Source: JAPPLB01 sp965208945
Lineage (GTDB): Bacteria > Acidobacteriota > Terriglobia > Bryobacterales > UBA6623
Direction of reading: 5' to 3'
Length of the DNA stretch: 64,000 nucleotides
NCBI GenBank assembly: GCA_965208945.1
Contig: OZ242366.1
Span: 4,464,001 to 4,528,000 of the forward strand
Shown one piece after another: positions 14,290-23,328 of the stretch. The position numbers and the translations under genes are program-made. Each line of letters opens with the position of its first letter. Position 1 is the first letter of the stretch. The notes beneath the pieces are model-generated. The model was not told the origin of the DNA. It did not search any database and worked only from the letters and a program-made list of their open reading frames with translations.

Positions 14290-17076
14290 ATGCCTGTCGA
14301 AACGCTTGAGCGCTCTCAAATCGAGCAAGAAATCCTCTCCCTGGTCAAGGAACTGCTCATGGAGTTGGGTGCTCATGAGGCCGCTGCCCGAGTGGCTCCG
14401 GACTCGTCGTTTGACCACGACCTGGGCCTGGGGAGCCTTGAGCGCGTGGAACTGCTCGTGCGGACCGAGCAGCGGCTTGGTCTTCGCTTGCCGGAGACCC
14501 TTGCCCAAAGAGCAGAGACGCCGGCTGAATGGGTCGGATCGATCTTCGAAAGTGACGAACCGCAGCACACTGAGCGGCCTCCAATCCACCAGCCGGGTGA
14601 CGCGCCGCCTCCTTGGGCGCAGGCGGAAAGTTTCGCTGAAGTTCTGCGCGAGCAAGCGCAGCGAAATCCGGATCGGGTCCAGGTTCATTTGCTTGACGGA
14701 GGGCGAATCGAGGAGATCACGTACGGCCACTTGCTGGATCAGGCACAGCAGGTCGCGGACGGACTGGCTGCGTCAGGGCTTAAACGCAACGAGTCCGTCG
14801 CCGTGATGCTGCCGACGTGCTCGGATTTCTTTTATGCGTTCCTGGGCATCGCCCTGGCGGGCGGCATCGCCGTACCGATCTATCCGCCGGCGCGGCCCAA
14901 CGAGATCGAGGAGTATGTCCGCCGGCAGACGCTTATTCTGCGCAATGCCGAGGTGCGGTTTCTGATCTCGTTCGAAGCGGTAAGAGCGGTGTTGCACGTG
15001 ATGCAGCTCGGGGTTCCGAGCCTGCGGGAGGTTACGACGGCGGACGCACTGCGGTCACGGGCGGCCAGCGCCCGCCATGCCCGGGTCGAACCTGCGGATA
15101 TCTTCTTCATTCAGTACACGTCAGGCAGCACCGGGAACCCTAAAGGGGTTGTGCTCACACACGAGAATGTTCTCGCAAACGTGCAAGGCATCGGATGGGC
15201 GGTCGAGGCGAGACCGGATGACGCGGTTGTGAGTTGGCTGCCGCTCTATCACGATATGGGACTGATCGGGTCTTGGCTTTTCAGCGTGTTCTTTGCGTTT
15301 CCGATCACCATGATGTCACCACTGGCATTTCTTTCGCGGCCGGAACGTTGGCTGTGGGCGTTGAGCGACTCCGGCGGCACACTATGTCCCGCTCCGAATT
15401 TCGCTTACGAGCTATGCGCGCGCAAGATACAGGATGATGCAATGGACGGCGTGGACCTGGGGCGCTGGCGTGTAGCGATCAATGCAGGCGAGCCCGTCCT
15501 GCCGGACACTTTGGAGCGCTTTGCGGAACGGTTCTCGCCATGGGGTTTCCGGCCCGAGAGTTACGTGCCTTGCTACGGCTTGGCGGAATCGTCGGTGGCG
15601 CTGACGTTTCCTCCGATCAATCGGCCTCCGGCGATCGACCGAATCTGCCGCACTTCGTTCGAGAAGGAAGGCAGAGTGATACCGGCGGCGGCCAACGAGA
15701 CAAACGTTCTGCGCTTCGTGGCGAACGGCCGGGCACTTCCGGAACACGAAGTTCGGATCGTCGACGAAAGTAATCGCGTTGTCGGTGAGCGCGTGCAAGG
15801 GAGGTTACTCTTCCGAGGCCCCTCGAAGACAGGCGGCTATTTTCGCAATCCCGAAGCGACGGCCGCAGTCGTCGACGCTGATGGGTGGATGGATTCCGGC
15901 GACCTCTCGTATTGGGCGAATGGCGAAGTTCACATCACCGGGCGACTCAAGGACTGCATCATCAAGGCCGGCCACAATATCATTCCGCAAGAGGTTGAAG
16001 CGGCCGCTGCCGACGTCGCGGGAGTTCGTCGTGGTTGCGTCGCGGCGTTCGGCTCGACAGACCCATCGAGCGGCACGGAACGACTCGTGGTAGTCGCCGA
16101 AACACGCTCGCGTGATTCGGCGGATCATAGTCGAATGCGGTTGGAGGTGATCCGCGAAGTAGATAAAAAAGTGGGGCTGCCGCCGGATGTTGTTGAGCTT
16201 GTCCCGCCGCAAGCTGTTCCCAAGACATCGAGCGGGAAAATCCGCCGCAACGAAACGAAGCGTCTTTACGAACAAGGGGAGTTGCGACCGAGGAAGCACC
16301 CGCCTTGGCTTCAACTGGTGCGCTTGTGGGTCTCGAATTTCCGTACCGCGATCGATCAAGCATTTTGGAAAGCCAACGATCTCGCTACCGGCCGAGCAGC
16401 CGCGGTGTTGCCGGCTTGCGTGGCGATAACGGGCGGATTCATTGCACGGCTTGCCCCCACGGCGGCCGGATCTTCGGCCATTGTGCGCTACACGGCCAAG
16501 GTCCTCCGCAAGGTAGGGGGCATTCGTACGCGTGTGGAGCGAAACGGATCAGCGGTCGGTGTGACTCCGTCTTTATTCGCGGCCAATCGAGCTACGACTG
16601 CCGAGCTATTGACGCTCGTGGAGAACATCCGAGGAGTTGTGCAGATCAGCGACGTCCGCTTGCTGGAAGGATTGACCTGGAACGCGGCGTTCCTTATGGA
16701 GTCGTTGGTCCTGGAGGACGATGGAGCACGAGGATCCACCTCGGATCGATTGCGGTGGTGTATTCGAAATGCGTTTGCGAGCGGCTCGTCGGTCGTCGTT
16801 GCGGCTGATTCTCCGGTGGGTTCAACTCCGCAGCACAGCAGTTTTCGATTGGAGCCGATCGAGGCGGTTATGGATACCGGCTGCCCGTTGATTCCCGTCT
16901 ATGCCGGTGGCGGCAACGGATCAACGATTTACGGGACCTCATCGGCAAGCGCTTTCCTGCGGATCGGAGATCCTCTGCCGCTCGACGGAGCGAGTTGTAC
17001 CGAGACACGGCAAGCCCTGCGCAACGCTATCGAGCGATTGATGAATGACGATCGGCCCGCGCCGACACCTGACTAA
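14290..17076 (+). CDS. ACP / fatty acyl-AMP (or acyl-CoA) ligase / acyltransferase-like fusion
   Basis: 928 residues, three modules. Residues 1-90 are an acyl carrier protein with the phosphopantetheine site in HDLGLGSLERVELL (S49). Residues about 110-690 are an adenylate-forming ligase with YTSGSTGNPKGVVLTHENV (from about 276), YGLAESSVALTF, GDLSYWANGEVHITGR and the catalytic Lys in PKTSSGKIRR (about 648). Residues about 700-920 resemble a PlsC-type acyltransferase, but the HxxxxD motif is replaced by ANRATTAELL, so catalysis by that module is doubtful. It probably activates a fatty acid and loads it on its own ACP. It is the first gene of a seven-gene operon, three bases before plsY. Lengths and motifs favour a fatty acyl-AMP ligase, but a CoA ligase is possible. 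Confidence 0.88.
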   Translation: MPVETLERSQIEQEILSLVKELLMELGAHEAAARVAPDSSFDHDLGLGSLERVELLVRTEQRLGLRLPETLAQRAETPAEWVGSIFESDEPQHTERPPIHQPGDAPPPWAQAESFAEVLREQAQRNPDRVQVHLLDGGRIEEITYGHLLDQAQQVADGLAASGLKRNESVAVMLPTCSDFFYAFLGIALAGGIAVPIYPPARPNEIEEYVRRQTLILRNAEVRFLISFEAVRAVLHVMQLGVPSLREVTTADALRSRAASARHARVEPADIFFIQYTSGSTGNPKGVVLTHENVLANVQGIGWAVEARPDDAVVSWLPLYHDMGLIGSWLFSVFFAFPITMMSPLAFLSRPERWLWALSDSGGTLCPAPNFAYELCARKIQDDAMDGVDLGRWRVAINAGEPVLPDTLERFAERFSPWGFRPESYVPCYGLAESSVALTFPPINRPPAIDRICRTSFEKEGRVIPAAANETNVLRFVANGRALPEHEVRIVDESNRVVGERVQGRLLFRGPSKTGGYFRNPEATAAVVDADGWMDSGDLSYWANGEVHITGRLKDCIIKAGHNIIPQEVEAAAADVAGVRRGCVAAFGSTDPSSGTERLVVVAETRSRDSADHSRMRLEVIREVDKKVGLPPDVVELVPPQAVPKTSSGKIRRNETKRLYEQGELRPRKHPPWLQLVRLWVSNFRTAIDQAFWKANDLATGRAAAVLPACVAITGGFIARLAPTAAGSSAIVRYTAKVLRKVGGIRTRVERNGSAVGVTPSLFAANRATTAELLTLVENIRGVVQISDVRLLEGLTWNAAFLMESLVLEDDGARGSTSDRLRWCIRNAFASGSSVVVAADSPVGSTPQHSSFRLEPIEAVMDTGCPLIPVYAGGGNGSTIYGTSSASAFLRIGDPLPLDGASCTETRQALRNAIERLMNDDRPAPTPD

Positions 17077-17079
17077 GAC

Positions 17080-17661
17080 ATGCCTGACAACGAAAGCCTC
17101 CTTCGCCTGCTGGGCTGCTTCCTGCTGGGATCCATCCCGTTCGCCATCTTGGCCATGCTGGGTACAGGTATCGACATTCGCAAGGTGGGTTCGGGCAATC
17201 CGGGTTTCAACAACGTGCTTCGGGTCAACATGCCTCGCGCCGTACTCACTCTGATCGGCGATCTTGGTAAAGGTTTTCTCGCAGTGTGGCTGTTCCTGCG
17301 ACCTGAAGACCCCTATTACCATGGCTGGCTGTTTGGGTTCTTGGTGATCTTTGGTCACTGTTATTCGCCCTTCTTGAAGTTCCGCGGAGGAAAGGGCATT
17401 GCCACGTCCGCCGGTGTAATGCTGGCGCTTTTTCCGAAGTGGGCCGCGGCGGCTTTGGTGTTTTTCGTGGCGGTGCGGTTGTGGGGAAGTCGCCGCAAGT
17501 GGCGGGAAGCGGGGATGATCGCGTCGATCTCGACGTGGCTTTTCTTTACGATCTTGATGGCGTTACTGGTTGGCGGCCCTGACGTACGCAACGCGGCACT
17601 GATGACGACTTTTCTGGCTTGGCGGCACCGGCAGAATTTTCGGAATCTGTTTGCCGGCTAG
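17080..17661 (+). CDS. plsY: Glycerol-3-phosphate acyltransferase PlsY
   Basis: 193 residues with about five membrane helices. The three PlsY motifs are present: GSIPFAIL, GSGNPGFNNVLR (usually GSGNPGATNVLR, so the loop is altered) and GHCYSPFLKFRGGKGIATSAG. It transfers an acyl group from acyl-phosphate to glycerol-3-phosphate at the membrane. Its location directly behind the ACP-ligase fusion suggests that the activated acyl chain is passed to this or a related acceptor, so it may be a pathway-specific paralogue rather than the housekeeping enzyme. No plsX is seen in the window. Confidence 0.88.
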   Translation: MPDNESLLRLLGCFLLGSIPFAILAMLGTGIDIRKVGSGNPGFNNVLRVNMPRAVLTLIGDLGKGFLAVWLFLRPEDPYYHGWLFGFLVIFGHCYSPFLKFRGGKGIATSAGVMLALFPKWAAAALVFFVAVRLWGSRRKWREAGMIASISTWLFFTILMALLVGGPDVRNAALMTTFLAWRHRQNFRNLFAG

Positions 17662-17737
17662 TTTTTCCTCCGCCCGTGTGCGGATCATTCAAGCGGGTAA
17701 CATCCGGATCAGTGTCAACTCCGCTTGACCAGGAGGA
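17662..17737 (+). repeat. Repeat family E, copy 1 (structured, inside operon)
   Basis: Begins TTTTTCCTCCGCCCGTGTGC with a TCCGC/GCGGA hairpin, then TCAAGCGG paired with CCGCTTGA across the palindrome CATCCGGAT. Matches 47896-47971 over its whole length. It lies between plsY and the queuosine gene and its end supplies AGGAGG. Confidence 0.65.
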
Positions 17738-17752
17738 TGTTGCAGTTCAGTT

Positions 17753-18718
17753 GTGGTCAAATCACTATTGCATCAGATACGAGAGCGGTGCGCGCAGGTT
17801 GCAGACCGGGCGCGGTTCGTTCGGATTCGCGGTGAGAGGATTCCAGAGTATGCGGCTTCATTGCTGATGGAAGAGGCGGGGCCTGCCGAGCTTGACCCCG
17901 CTTATCACTATGTCGGGCAGGGACCGGCCACTATGGCGTTCATCCTGACGTTGGACGCCGTGAACTTCGGGTCCGGGTATTTCCCAGGTTTGCGGAAGCG
18001 TCGCGGTCTATCCGGATACTTCACGGTTGCATCATCGTTGAACGACTATTTCTGCGAGTTCGGACCGTTTTCACCGGATCAACTCGCCGAGTTGTCGGCT
18101 GAAAGTTGCAGCACGCTCTTCGGACAAGAGCGCAAAAACGAAACAGCCTTCGAGTTGATGGGCCTGTTCGCCTCGGCGCTGAACGATCTGGGACGTTTGC
18201 TGATCAAGCGCTTCGAAGGGAGCTTTGTTCGGCTCGTGGAATCAGCAGAGCAGTCGGCTGAGAAATTGGTTCAAATACTGGCGGCGATGCCCTTCTATCG
18301 CGATGTGCATCAATATGGCGGTCTGGAGGTTCCCTTCTACAAGCGTGCTCAGCTTACCGCGGCGGACCTCGCACTGGCTTTTGGTCACGAAGGCCCCGGA
18401 CGGTTTGAAAATCTGGATCGGCTCACGATCTTCGCCGACAACCTGGTTCCTCACGTCCTTCGGACGGATGGCCTTATCGAATACGATGCTCATTTAAGCG
18501 ATCGTATCGCCAGGCGGGAACTGATCGCGTCGGGGAGTCTGGAAGAGATCGAGATTCGCGCCTCTGCGGTGACGGTGGTAGAGCGTATTCGTGAGGAGAT
18601 AACCCGCAGAGGTGGGAGCGTAACTTCGATGGAGCTGGACTACCGCCTTTGGAACCGCGGGCAGGAGGCTTCGTACAAGGCTCTACCCCGCCATCGCTGC
18701 CGCTGCGTGTTTTACTAG
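17753..18718 (+). CDS. Queuosine salvage protein (DUF2419/QNG1 family)
   Basis: 321 residues, the normal length for this family. Recognisable blocks are YHYVGQGPATMAFILTLDAVNFGSGYF, RLTIFADNLVPHVLRTDGLIEYD, EEIEIRASAVTVVERI and the C-terminal LDYRLWNRGQ, where the Asp and Trp belong to the active centre. Family members release queuine base from queuosine nucleosides or nucleotides. The start is GTG 17753; AGGAGG lies 16 bases upstream, slightly far. Its presence inside a lipid-type operon is unexpected: bystander, or a paralogue cleaving a different N-glycoside. The C-terminus RHRCRCVFY is a little unusual. Confidence 0.82.
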   Translation: MVKSLLHQIRERCAQVADRARFVRIRGERIPEYAASLLMEEAGPAELDPAYHYVGQGPATMAFILTLDAVNFGSGYFPGLRKRRGLSGYFTVASSLNDYFCEFGPFSPDQLAELSAESCSTLFGQERKNETAFELMGLFASALNDLGRLLIKRFEGSFVRLVESAEQSAEKLVQILAAMPFYRDVHQYGGLEVPFYKRAQLTAADLALAFGHEGPGRFENLDRLTIFADNLVPHVLRTDGLIEYDAHLSDRIARRELIASGSLEEIEIRASAVTVVERIREEITRRGGSVTSMELDYRLWNRGQEASYKALPRHRCRCVFY

Positions 18719-18759
18719 GAGACGATCTCGGCTCGTCGGCCTTACGTAGGGCATACTCG

Positions 18760-19473
18760 ATGGATCAGGTTTCGAAAGCGGCGTTCTTTGACTTCGACGG
18801 AACGCTTGTGTCCAGCAACGTGGTGACAAGGTACGCCTTCTTCGCGAAGAACCACCCGAACCGGGCAAAGGCCTGGTGGCGGTACGGCAAGCTGCTGGCG
18901 ACGGTTCCGCTGTGGATCGGGCTTGATATGTATTCCCGCCGCCTGTTCAACGTAGTTTTTTATCGAGAGTACCGAAGTCTATCGAAAGAATGGCTTTTTG
19001 AACTCGGGGAGGAGTTGTTTGCGAGTGACATTCTACCGAAGGTCTTTCCCGCTGCGGAGGCGCTTGTGGAAGCGGAACGAGAGGCCGGATACCGTCTCGT
19101 GTTGGTGAGCGGAGGCTTGGATTTTGCCATCGGACCCGCCGTTCGGTACTTTGGATTCGATCATGTAATCTGCAACCGTCTCGAGTATGAGGGCGGCATT
19201 GCGACCGGGAGTGTCGCACCGCCCTTATTGGCGGAGGAGGAAAAACCGAGGGCAATCGAGCGATTCTGCCGCGAGTATAATGTGGACTCAGCCTGCTCAA
19301 AGGCCTACTCCGACAGTCTTTCGGACTTGCCGATGCTTGCATGCGTGGGCCAACCCGCCGCCGTGAATCCGGATCGCGGGTTGCGCCACGCTGCTGTGGA
19401 GCGTGGCTGGCCCATCCTGGATTTGCGAAGCGCACCTACCCCACGGAGAACCGATCATGGCAACCCAAGTTGA
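18760..19473 (+). CDS. HAD-IB family hydrolase (SerB/PSPase-like)
   Basis: 237 residues. The HAD motifs are in order: FFDFDGTLVSSN (nucleophile Asp), VLVSGGLDF (motif II), the Lys in EEEKPRAIERF (motif III), and AYSDSLSDLPMLACVG (motif IV). The helical cap between motifs I and II is typical of the IB subfamily found in phosphoserine phosphatase and in lysophosphatidate or phosphatidylglycerol-phosphate-like phosphatases. In this operon a lipid-phosphate or sugar-phosphate substrate is more likely than phosphoserine. I chose ATG 18760; the open frame upstream overlaps the queuosine gene. The last 17 bases overlap the next gene, indicating translational coupling. Confidence 0.88.
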   Translation: MDQVSKAAFFDFDGTLVSSNVVTRYAFFAKNHPNRAKAWWRYGKLLATVPLWIGLDMYSRRLFNVVFYREYRSLSKEWLFELGEELFASDILPKVFPAAEALVEAEREAGYRLVLVSGGLDFAIGPAVRYFGFDHVICNRLEYEGGIATGSVAPPLLAEEEKPRAIERFCREYNVDSACSKAYSDSLSDLPMLACVGQPAAVNPDRGLRHAAVERGWPILDLRSAPTPRRTDHGNPS

Positions 19474-21142
19474 GGAGATCCATCTTCAACGCGAGTTTGC
19501 ATTCGGAGACCCGACACCTAACGCTGTCGGCCGCAAGGCCCTGGTCTCGTCGCAAGGTTGCGTCGTTCATCTCGAAGCGAATTCCGCGAAGAGGCTGCTG
19601 TGGCACGGCGAAGACCTGCTCGATGTGAAGCTGCCCGCCGGAACGCGCGTGGTCTATCCCAAGCCGACTATCCCGGGAATCCCCGACCGGGGCGAAGGCA
19701 TCCGCTATGCGCTGAAGAACCCGGAGGAGATGGAGCCCCTCGAGACATTGCTGCGACCGGGGATGAAAATCACCATTGCAATCGATGACATCTCGCTGCC
19801 ACTTCCGAAGATGCCGCAGCCAGACATTCGCGAATCGGTGCTGACGATCGTCCTGGACTTGCTGGCGGAGAAGGGAATTACGGACGTTCACATCATCGTG
19901 GCGACATCGTTCCATCGGCGGATGGAGGAGTTTGAGTTGAGGCATGCCGTCGGGAACCGAATCTATGACGCCTATGCGCCGGATCGGCTTTACAACCACG
20001 ACGGCGAGGCGCCCGACGGCATGGTCGAACTGGGGCGTACGGAGTTGGGCGAGCGTGTTCGCATCAATCGGAGGGCCGCGGAATCGGATCTGCTGATCTA
20101 TGTCAACATCAACCTCGTCTCGATGGACGGCGGAAGCAAGTCGACCGCCGTGGGACTCTGCGATTATCCGTCACTGCGCGCTCATCACACTCCGCAGACG
20201 ATTCTCAAATGTGATTCGTACTTCGACCACAATCACTCGGCGCTAACGCATTCCTGCGACCGGATGGCCAAGATCATCAACGAGAACCTGAAGGTCTTCC
20301 ATATCGAAACCGCCGTCAACAATGCGATGTTCAACCCCGCGATGGGGTTTTTCGTGAAGAACGAGGATACATGGAACGCTGTTGACAGGACATGTTTCCG
20401 GGTCGCGCAGTCGGCCCTGCGAGCGCTCCCGCGCAAGACGAAGCGGAAGATCCTGTTTGCGGTGCCGTCTTCATACGCGGTGACGGCCGTTCACGCCGGT
20501 GCGACGCTGCCGACGCATGAGAAGACCTTGGCATACTGCTATGAACAGTATGCTGTGCCTGTCGAGGGACAGAGCGATGTCGCCGTTTTCGGCATACCGT
20601 TCATCTCGCCCTACAACGTCCATTCGATCCTGAACCCGCTGCTCGTTCAGGTGCTCGCGCTCGGCTATTTCTTCAACATGTACCGAGGGATGCCTGTGCT
20701 GAAGAAGAACGGTGTGATGATCCTGACTCACCCGCTGTATGACGAGTTCGATCCGCGGCATCACCCGTCGTACATCGAGTTCTTCCATCGCATCCTGCCC
20801 GAAACGAACAACTCATTCGAGTTGCAACAGAAGTACGAGGCAGAGTTCGCGCATGACCCGGAGTACATCGAGATGTACCGCCATGGGCATGCCTATCACG
20901 GCGTTCACCCCTTCTACATGTGGTACTGGGGTGAGAACGGCCGGGCTCATTGCGGGAAAGTGATCGTCGTCGGCGCCGAGGACGAGAAGACTGCGCACGT
21001 GATGGGCTGGGATTGCGCCTCATCCATGGAAGAAGCCATCGAAATGGCACATTCGCATGTCGGGCGAGCACCCTCGATCACACACGTCCACATCCCTCCG
21101 ATCAATATGGTCGACGTCGCGGGCGTGGCGGAAACCGTCTAG
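19457..21142 (+). CDS. LarA-like protein (DUF2088, nickel-pincer racemase family)
   Basis: 561 residues, longer than LarA (about 420). The N-terminal DUF2088 domain shows IAIDDISLPLPKM (compare DDxTRPTP in LarA), VHIIVATSFHRRM (compare IATGTHR, with the His retained) and YNHDGE. LarA enzymes racemise or epimerise 2-hydroxy acids with a nickel-pincer NPN cofactor made by LarB/C/E, none of which is in this window. The C-terminal third (about 370-561), with HGHAYHGVHPFYMWYW, is not LarA-like to my eye. I chose ATG 19457 (MATQVEEIHLQ). A 2-hydroxyacyl or hydroxy-sugar substrate is plausible given neighbours that handle acyl chains; the substrate is unknown. Confidence 0.8.
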   Translation: MATQVEEIHLQREFAFGDPTPNAVGRKALVSSQGCVVHLEANSAKRLLWHGEDLLDVKLPAGTRVVYPKPTIPGIPDRGEGIRYALKNPEEMEPLETLLRPGMKITIAIDDISLPLPKMPQPDIRESVLTIVLDLLAEKGITDVHIIVATSFHRRMEEFELRHAVGNRIYDAYAPDRLYNHDGEAPDGMVELGRTELGERVRINRRAAESDLLIYVNINLVSMDGGSKSTAVGLCDYPSLRAHHTPQTILKCDSYFDHNHSALTHSCDRMAKIINENLKVFHIETAVNNAMFNPAMGFFVKNEDTWNAVDRTCFRVAQSALRALPRKTKRKILFAVPSSYAVTAVHAGATLPTHEKTLAYCYEQYAVPVEGQSDVAVFGIPFISPYNVHSILNPLLVQVLALGYFFNMYRGMPVLKKNGVMILTHPLYDEFDPRHHPSYIEFFHRILPETNNSFELQQKYEAEFAHDPEYIEMYRHGHAYHGVHPFYMWYWGENGRAHCGKVIVVGAEDEKTAHVMGWDCASSMEEAIEMAHSHVGRAPSITHVHIPPINMVDVAGVAETV

Positions 21143-21148
21143 CCCGGA

Positions 21149-22147
21149 ATGAAGACCATATTGATTACCGGTGCTACCGGTTTTCTCGGTACGCATCTCG
21201 TCGAGCAGCTACGTGAGTCGGAGCCCGACGCTCGCCTGCGATTGATGAGCCGGGGCGCGAGCACGGCGAAGTGCTCGGAGCAAATCGAATCTGTTGCCGG
21301 AGATGTTACCGACTCGGAGCAGGTGCGTGCGGCCGTTGAGGGCGTTGACGAGATTTACCATCTTGCCGGTGTGGTAGAGCGGCAAGCGGCGAACCCGAGG
21401 TTTCTCTATGACGTGCACGTCGAGGGCACTCGCCATGTTTGCGAAGCCGCCTGCCGTCATGGGGTAAAGAGAATGGTTCTCGCCTCCTCGTCCGGTACGG
21501 TTGCCGTCGGACACGAGCCGCTGACGAGAAACGAGCAATCTGGATATGCGACCGAGGTCGTCGCGCGATGGCCTTACTACCTGAGCAAGATCTTTGCCGA
21601 AAAGCTAGCGGTTCGGTATTGCGAAGGCCGCGGGTTGCCGCTGGTCGTCGTCAACCCGAGCCTGCTGCTGGGTCCGGGGGACTTTCGGGAATCGTCCACG
21701 AAAGACATGAGGCTTTTTCTGGAGGGCCAGATTCAGGCGACTCCGAGCGGCGGGCTGAATCTAGTGGACGTGCGCGATGCGGCGGCCGGGATGCGGGCGG
21801 CGATGAAGCGAGGAAGAGTCGGTGAGCGCTATTTGCTGGGAGGACCGAACTGGACATTCCGGGAATGGATGCATCGCGTTGAAGCACTTTCGAGTGTCCG
21901 GGCACCCTTGCTGGCGCCGTCTTTGGGGGCGGCCCTTGTTCTGGCCAATATTGCTCGCAGGATTTTACCGTTGATTGGTCAGCAGTTCAAGCTCGACGAC
22001 GAATCGATCCGCATGTCGGCGCTCTTCTGGTATTGCGATTCGACCAAAGCCCGGACCGAACTTGGCTTTGAGACCCGTGATCCGATGGATACTCTCCGCG
22101 ATACGATCGATGATCTGTGCCGGAGACATCCCGAACTGGCGCAATAA
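21149..22147 (+). CDS. NAD(P)-dependent epimerase/dehydratase (extended SDR)
   Basis: 332 residues. The Rossmann motif ILITGATGFLGTHLVEQL begins at residue 4. IYHLAGVV, VLASSSGTVAVG and the catalytic YYLSK (YxxxK) follow, as does NPSLLLGPGD. The C-terminal substrate domain contains hydrophobic stretches (LGAALVLANIARRILPLIG) like hopanoid-associated or 3-beta-HSD-like lipid-acting members, so a membrane-associated substrate is likely. It starts six bases after the LarA-like gene. It could reduce or epimerise the product of that gene; this is inference from order. Confidence 0.88.
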   Translation: MKTILITGATGFLGTHLVEQLRESEPDARLRLMSRGASTAKCSEQIESVAGDVTDSEQVRAAVEGVDEIYHLAGVVERQAANPRFLYDVHVEGTRHVCEAACRHGVKRMVLASSSGTVAVGHEPLTRNEQSGYATEVVARWPYYLSKIFAEKLAVRYCEGRGLPLVVVNPSLLLGPGDFRESSTKDMRLFLEGQIQATPSGGLNLVDVRDAAAGMRAAMKRGRVGERYLLGGPNWTFREWMHRVEALSSVRAPLLAPSLGAALVLANIARRILPLIGQQFKLDDESIRMSALFWYCDSTKARTELGFETRDPMDTLRDTIDDLCRRHPELAQ

Positions 22148-22156
22148 CCCCTTCCA

Positions 22157-23104
22157 TTGAGTCAACCAAGCCAACCCGTAGTCATCCTCAACCCGCAAGC
22201 CGCCGGAGGCCGTGCGTCGAAGCGATGGCCGCTCATCGCCGCAAAGCTGGCCGACAGGCTCGGGCCCGTGGAACCCCGCTTCACGGCACATCCCGGACAT
22301 GCCACGCACCTTGTACGGCAAGCCTTGATGGACGGCCGAAAGCTGATCATTGCCGTCGGCGGCGACGGCACGATCAACGAAACTGCCAACGGTTTTCTGA
22401 GCGGGGGCGAGCCGGTCAACCCCGATGCGCGCCTCGGCATCATTCCCATCGGGACGGGCGGCGACTTCCAACGCAGCATCCGGATTCCGTCCGACATCGA
22501 GGAGGCCGTCGAAACCATCGCCGGCGGCATTGCTAGAACCATCGATGTCGGCTCAGCGCGGCTACAAGGGCACGACGGGCAACCCGTGGAGCGCTTCTTC
22601 GTCAATCTCACGAGCTTCGGAATGGGCGGCGAGGTATGTGTCCGGTCAAGGAATATCCTGTCACCGCTTGGCGGGAAGACCGCTTTCCTCTACGCCACCT
22701 TAGCCGTTTTTCTCACCTATCGGGCGAAGCGGGTGCGCCTGACGCTTGACGGCAAGCCACTCCCCAACGAGTTACGGATTACGAACGTCGCCATCGGTAA
22801 CGGGCGCTACCACGGCGGCGGGATGCACCCTTGTCCGCGCGCGGTGTTGGATGATGGGTTGCTGGAGGTGACGACGATCGACTACCTCAACATGTTCGAG
22901 CTGGTGCGGGATCTGCCGGTACTGTATTCCGATGACGTGTACAGGCACCCGAAGGTCCGGCATCACCGAGCCAGGACGGTACTGGCGGAATCGGAGGATG
23001 TGACCCGGATCGAACTGGATGGTGAAGCGGTGGGAAGACTGCCGATGGAAGTGCAGGTCTTACCGCGCCGGCTGCCCGTGCTGGTGAACGCAGAAGAGAT
23101 CTGA
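22157..23104 (+). CDS. Diacylglycerol/sphingoid lipid kinase family protein
   Basis: 315 residues. The DAGK catalytic core is clear: VVILNPQAAGG, the nucleotide loop LIIAVGGDGTINETANGF, and LGIIPIGTGGDFQRSI (compare GTxNDFAR). The C-terminal beta-sandwich carries NVAIGNGRYHGGGMHPCPRAVLDDGLLEV, as in DgkB/YegS. It phosphorylates a lipid hydroxyl with ATP. The start appears to be TTG 22157, nine bases after the preceding stop; no better ATG exists. Last gene of the operon. A kinase opposite the HAD phosphatase implies a phosphorylated lipid intermediate or recycling step. A 224-bp gap without recognisable features follows. Confidence 0.9.
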   Translation: MSQPSQPVVILNPQAAGGRASKRWPLIAAKLADRLGPVEPRFTAHPGHATHLVRQALMDGRKLIIAVGGDGTINETANGFLSGGEPVNPDARLGIIPIGTGGDFQRSIRIPSDIEEAVETIAGGIARTIDVGSARLQGHDGQPVERFFVNLTSFGMGGEVCVRSRNILSPLGGKTAFLYATLAVFLTYRAKRVRLTLDGKPLPNELRITNVAIGNGRYHGGGMHPCPRAVLDDGLLEVTTIDYLNMFELVRDLPVLYSDDVYRHPKVRHHRARTVLAESEDVTRIELDGEAVGRLPMEVQVLPRRLPVLVNAEEI

Positions 23105-23328
23105 AGCGCCCCTCCGCCGCGCTGGTGCGGTCGAGAAAACCCGCAGAAGGAGTCCACACCAAGTCGGCAGTCGAGCGATTTTCCGTCCGGTCATCTCACT
23201 TACTTAATTCATCTGATTGATACGCCGATGCTCGCACAATGTTCTACGCGCAGAAAGCACATGTCAAACTCCTACGGGACAAGCCGGCCGCTGATACACT
23301 GGTGGGCTGATTTCACGGCGGAAAACCT

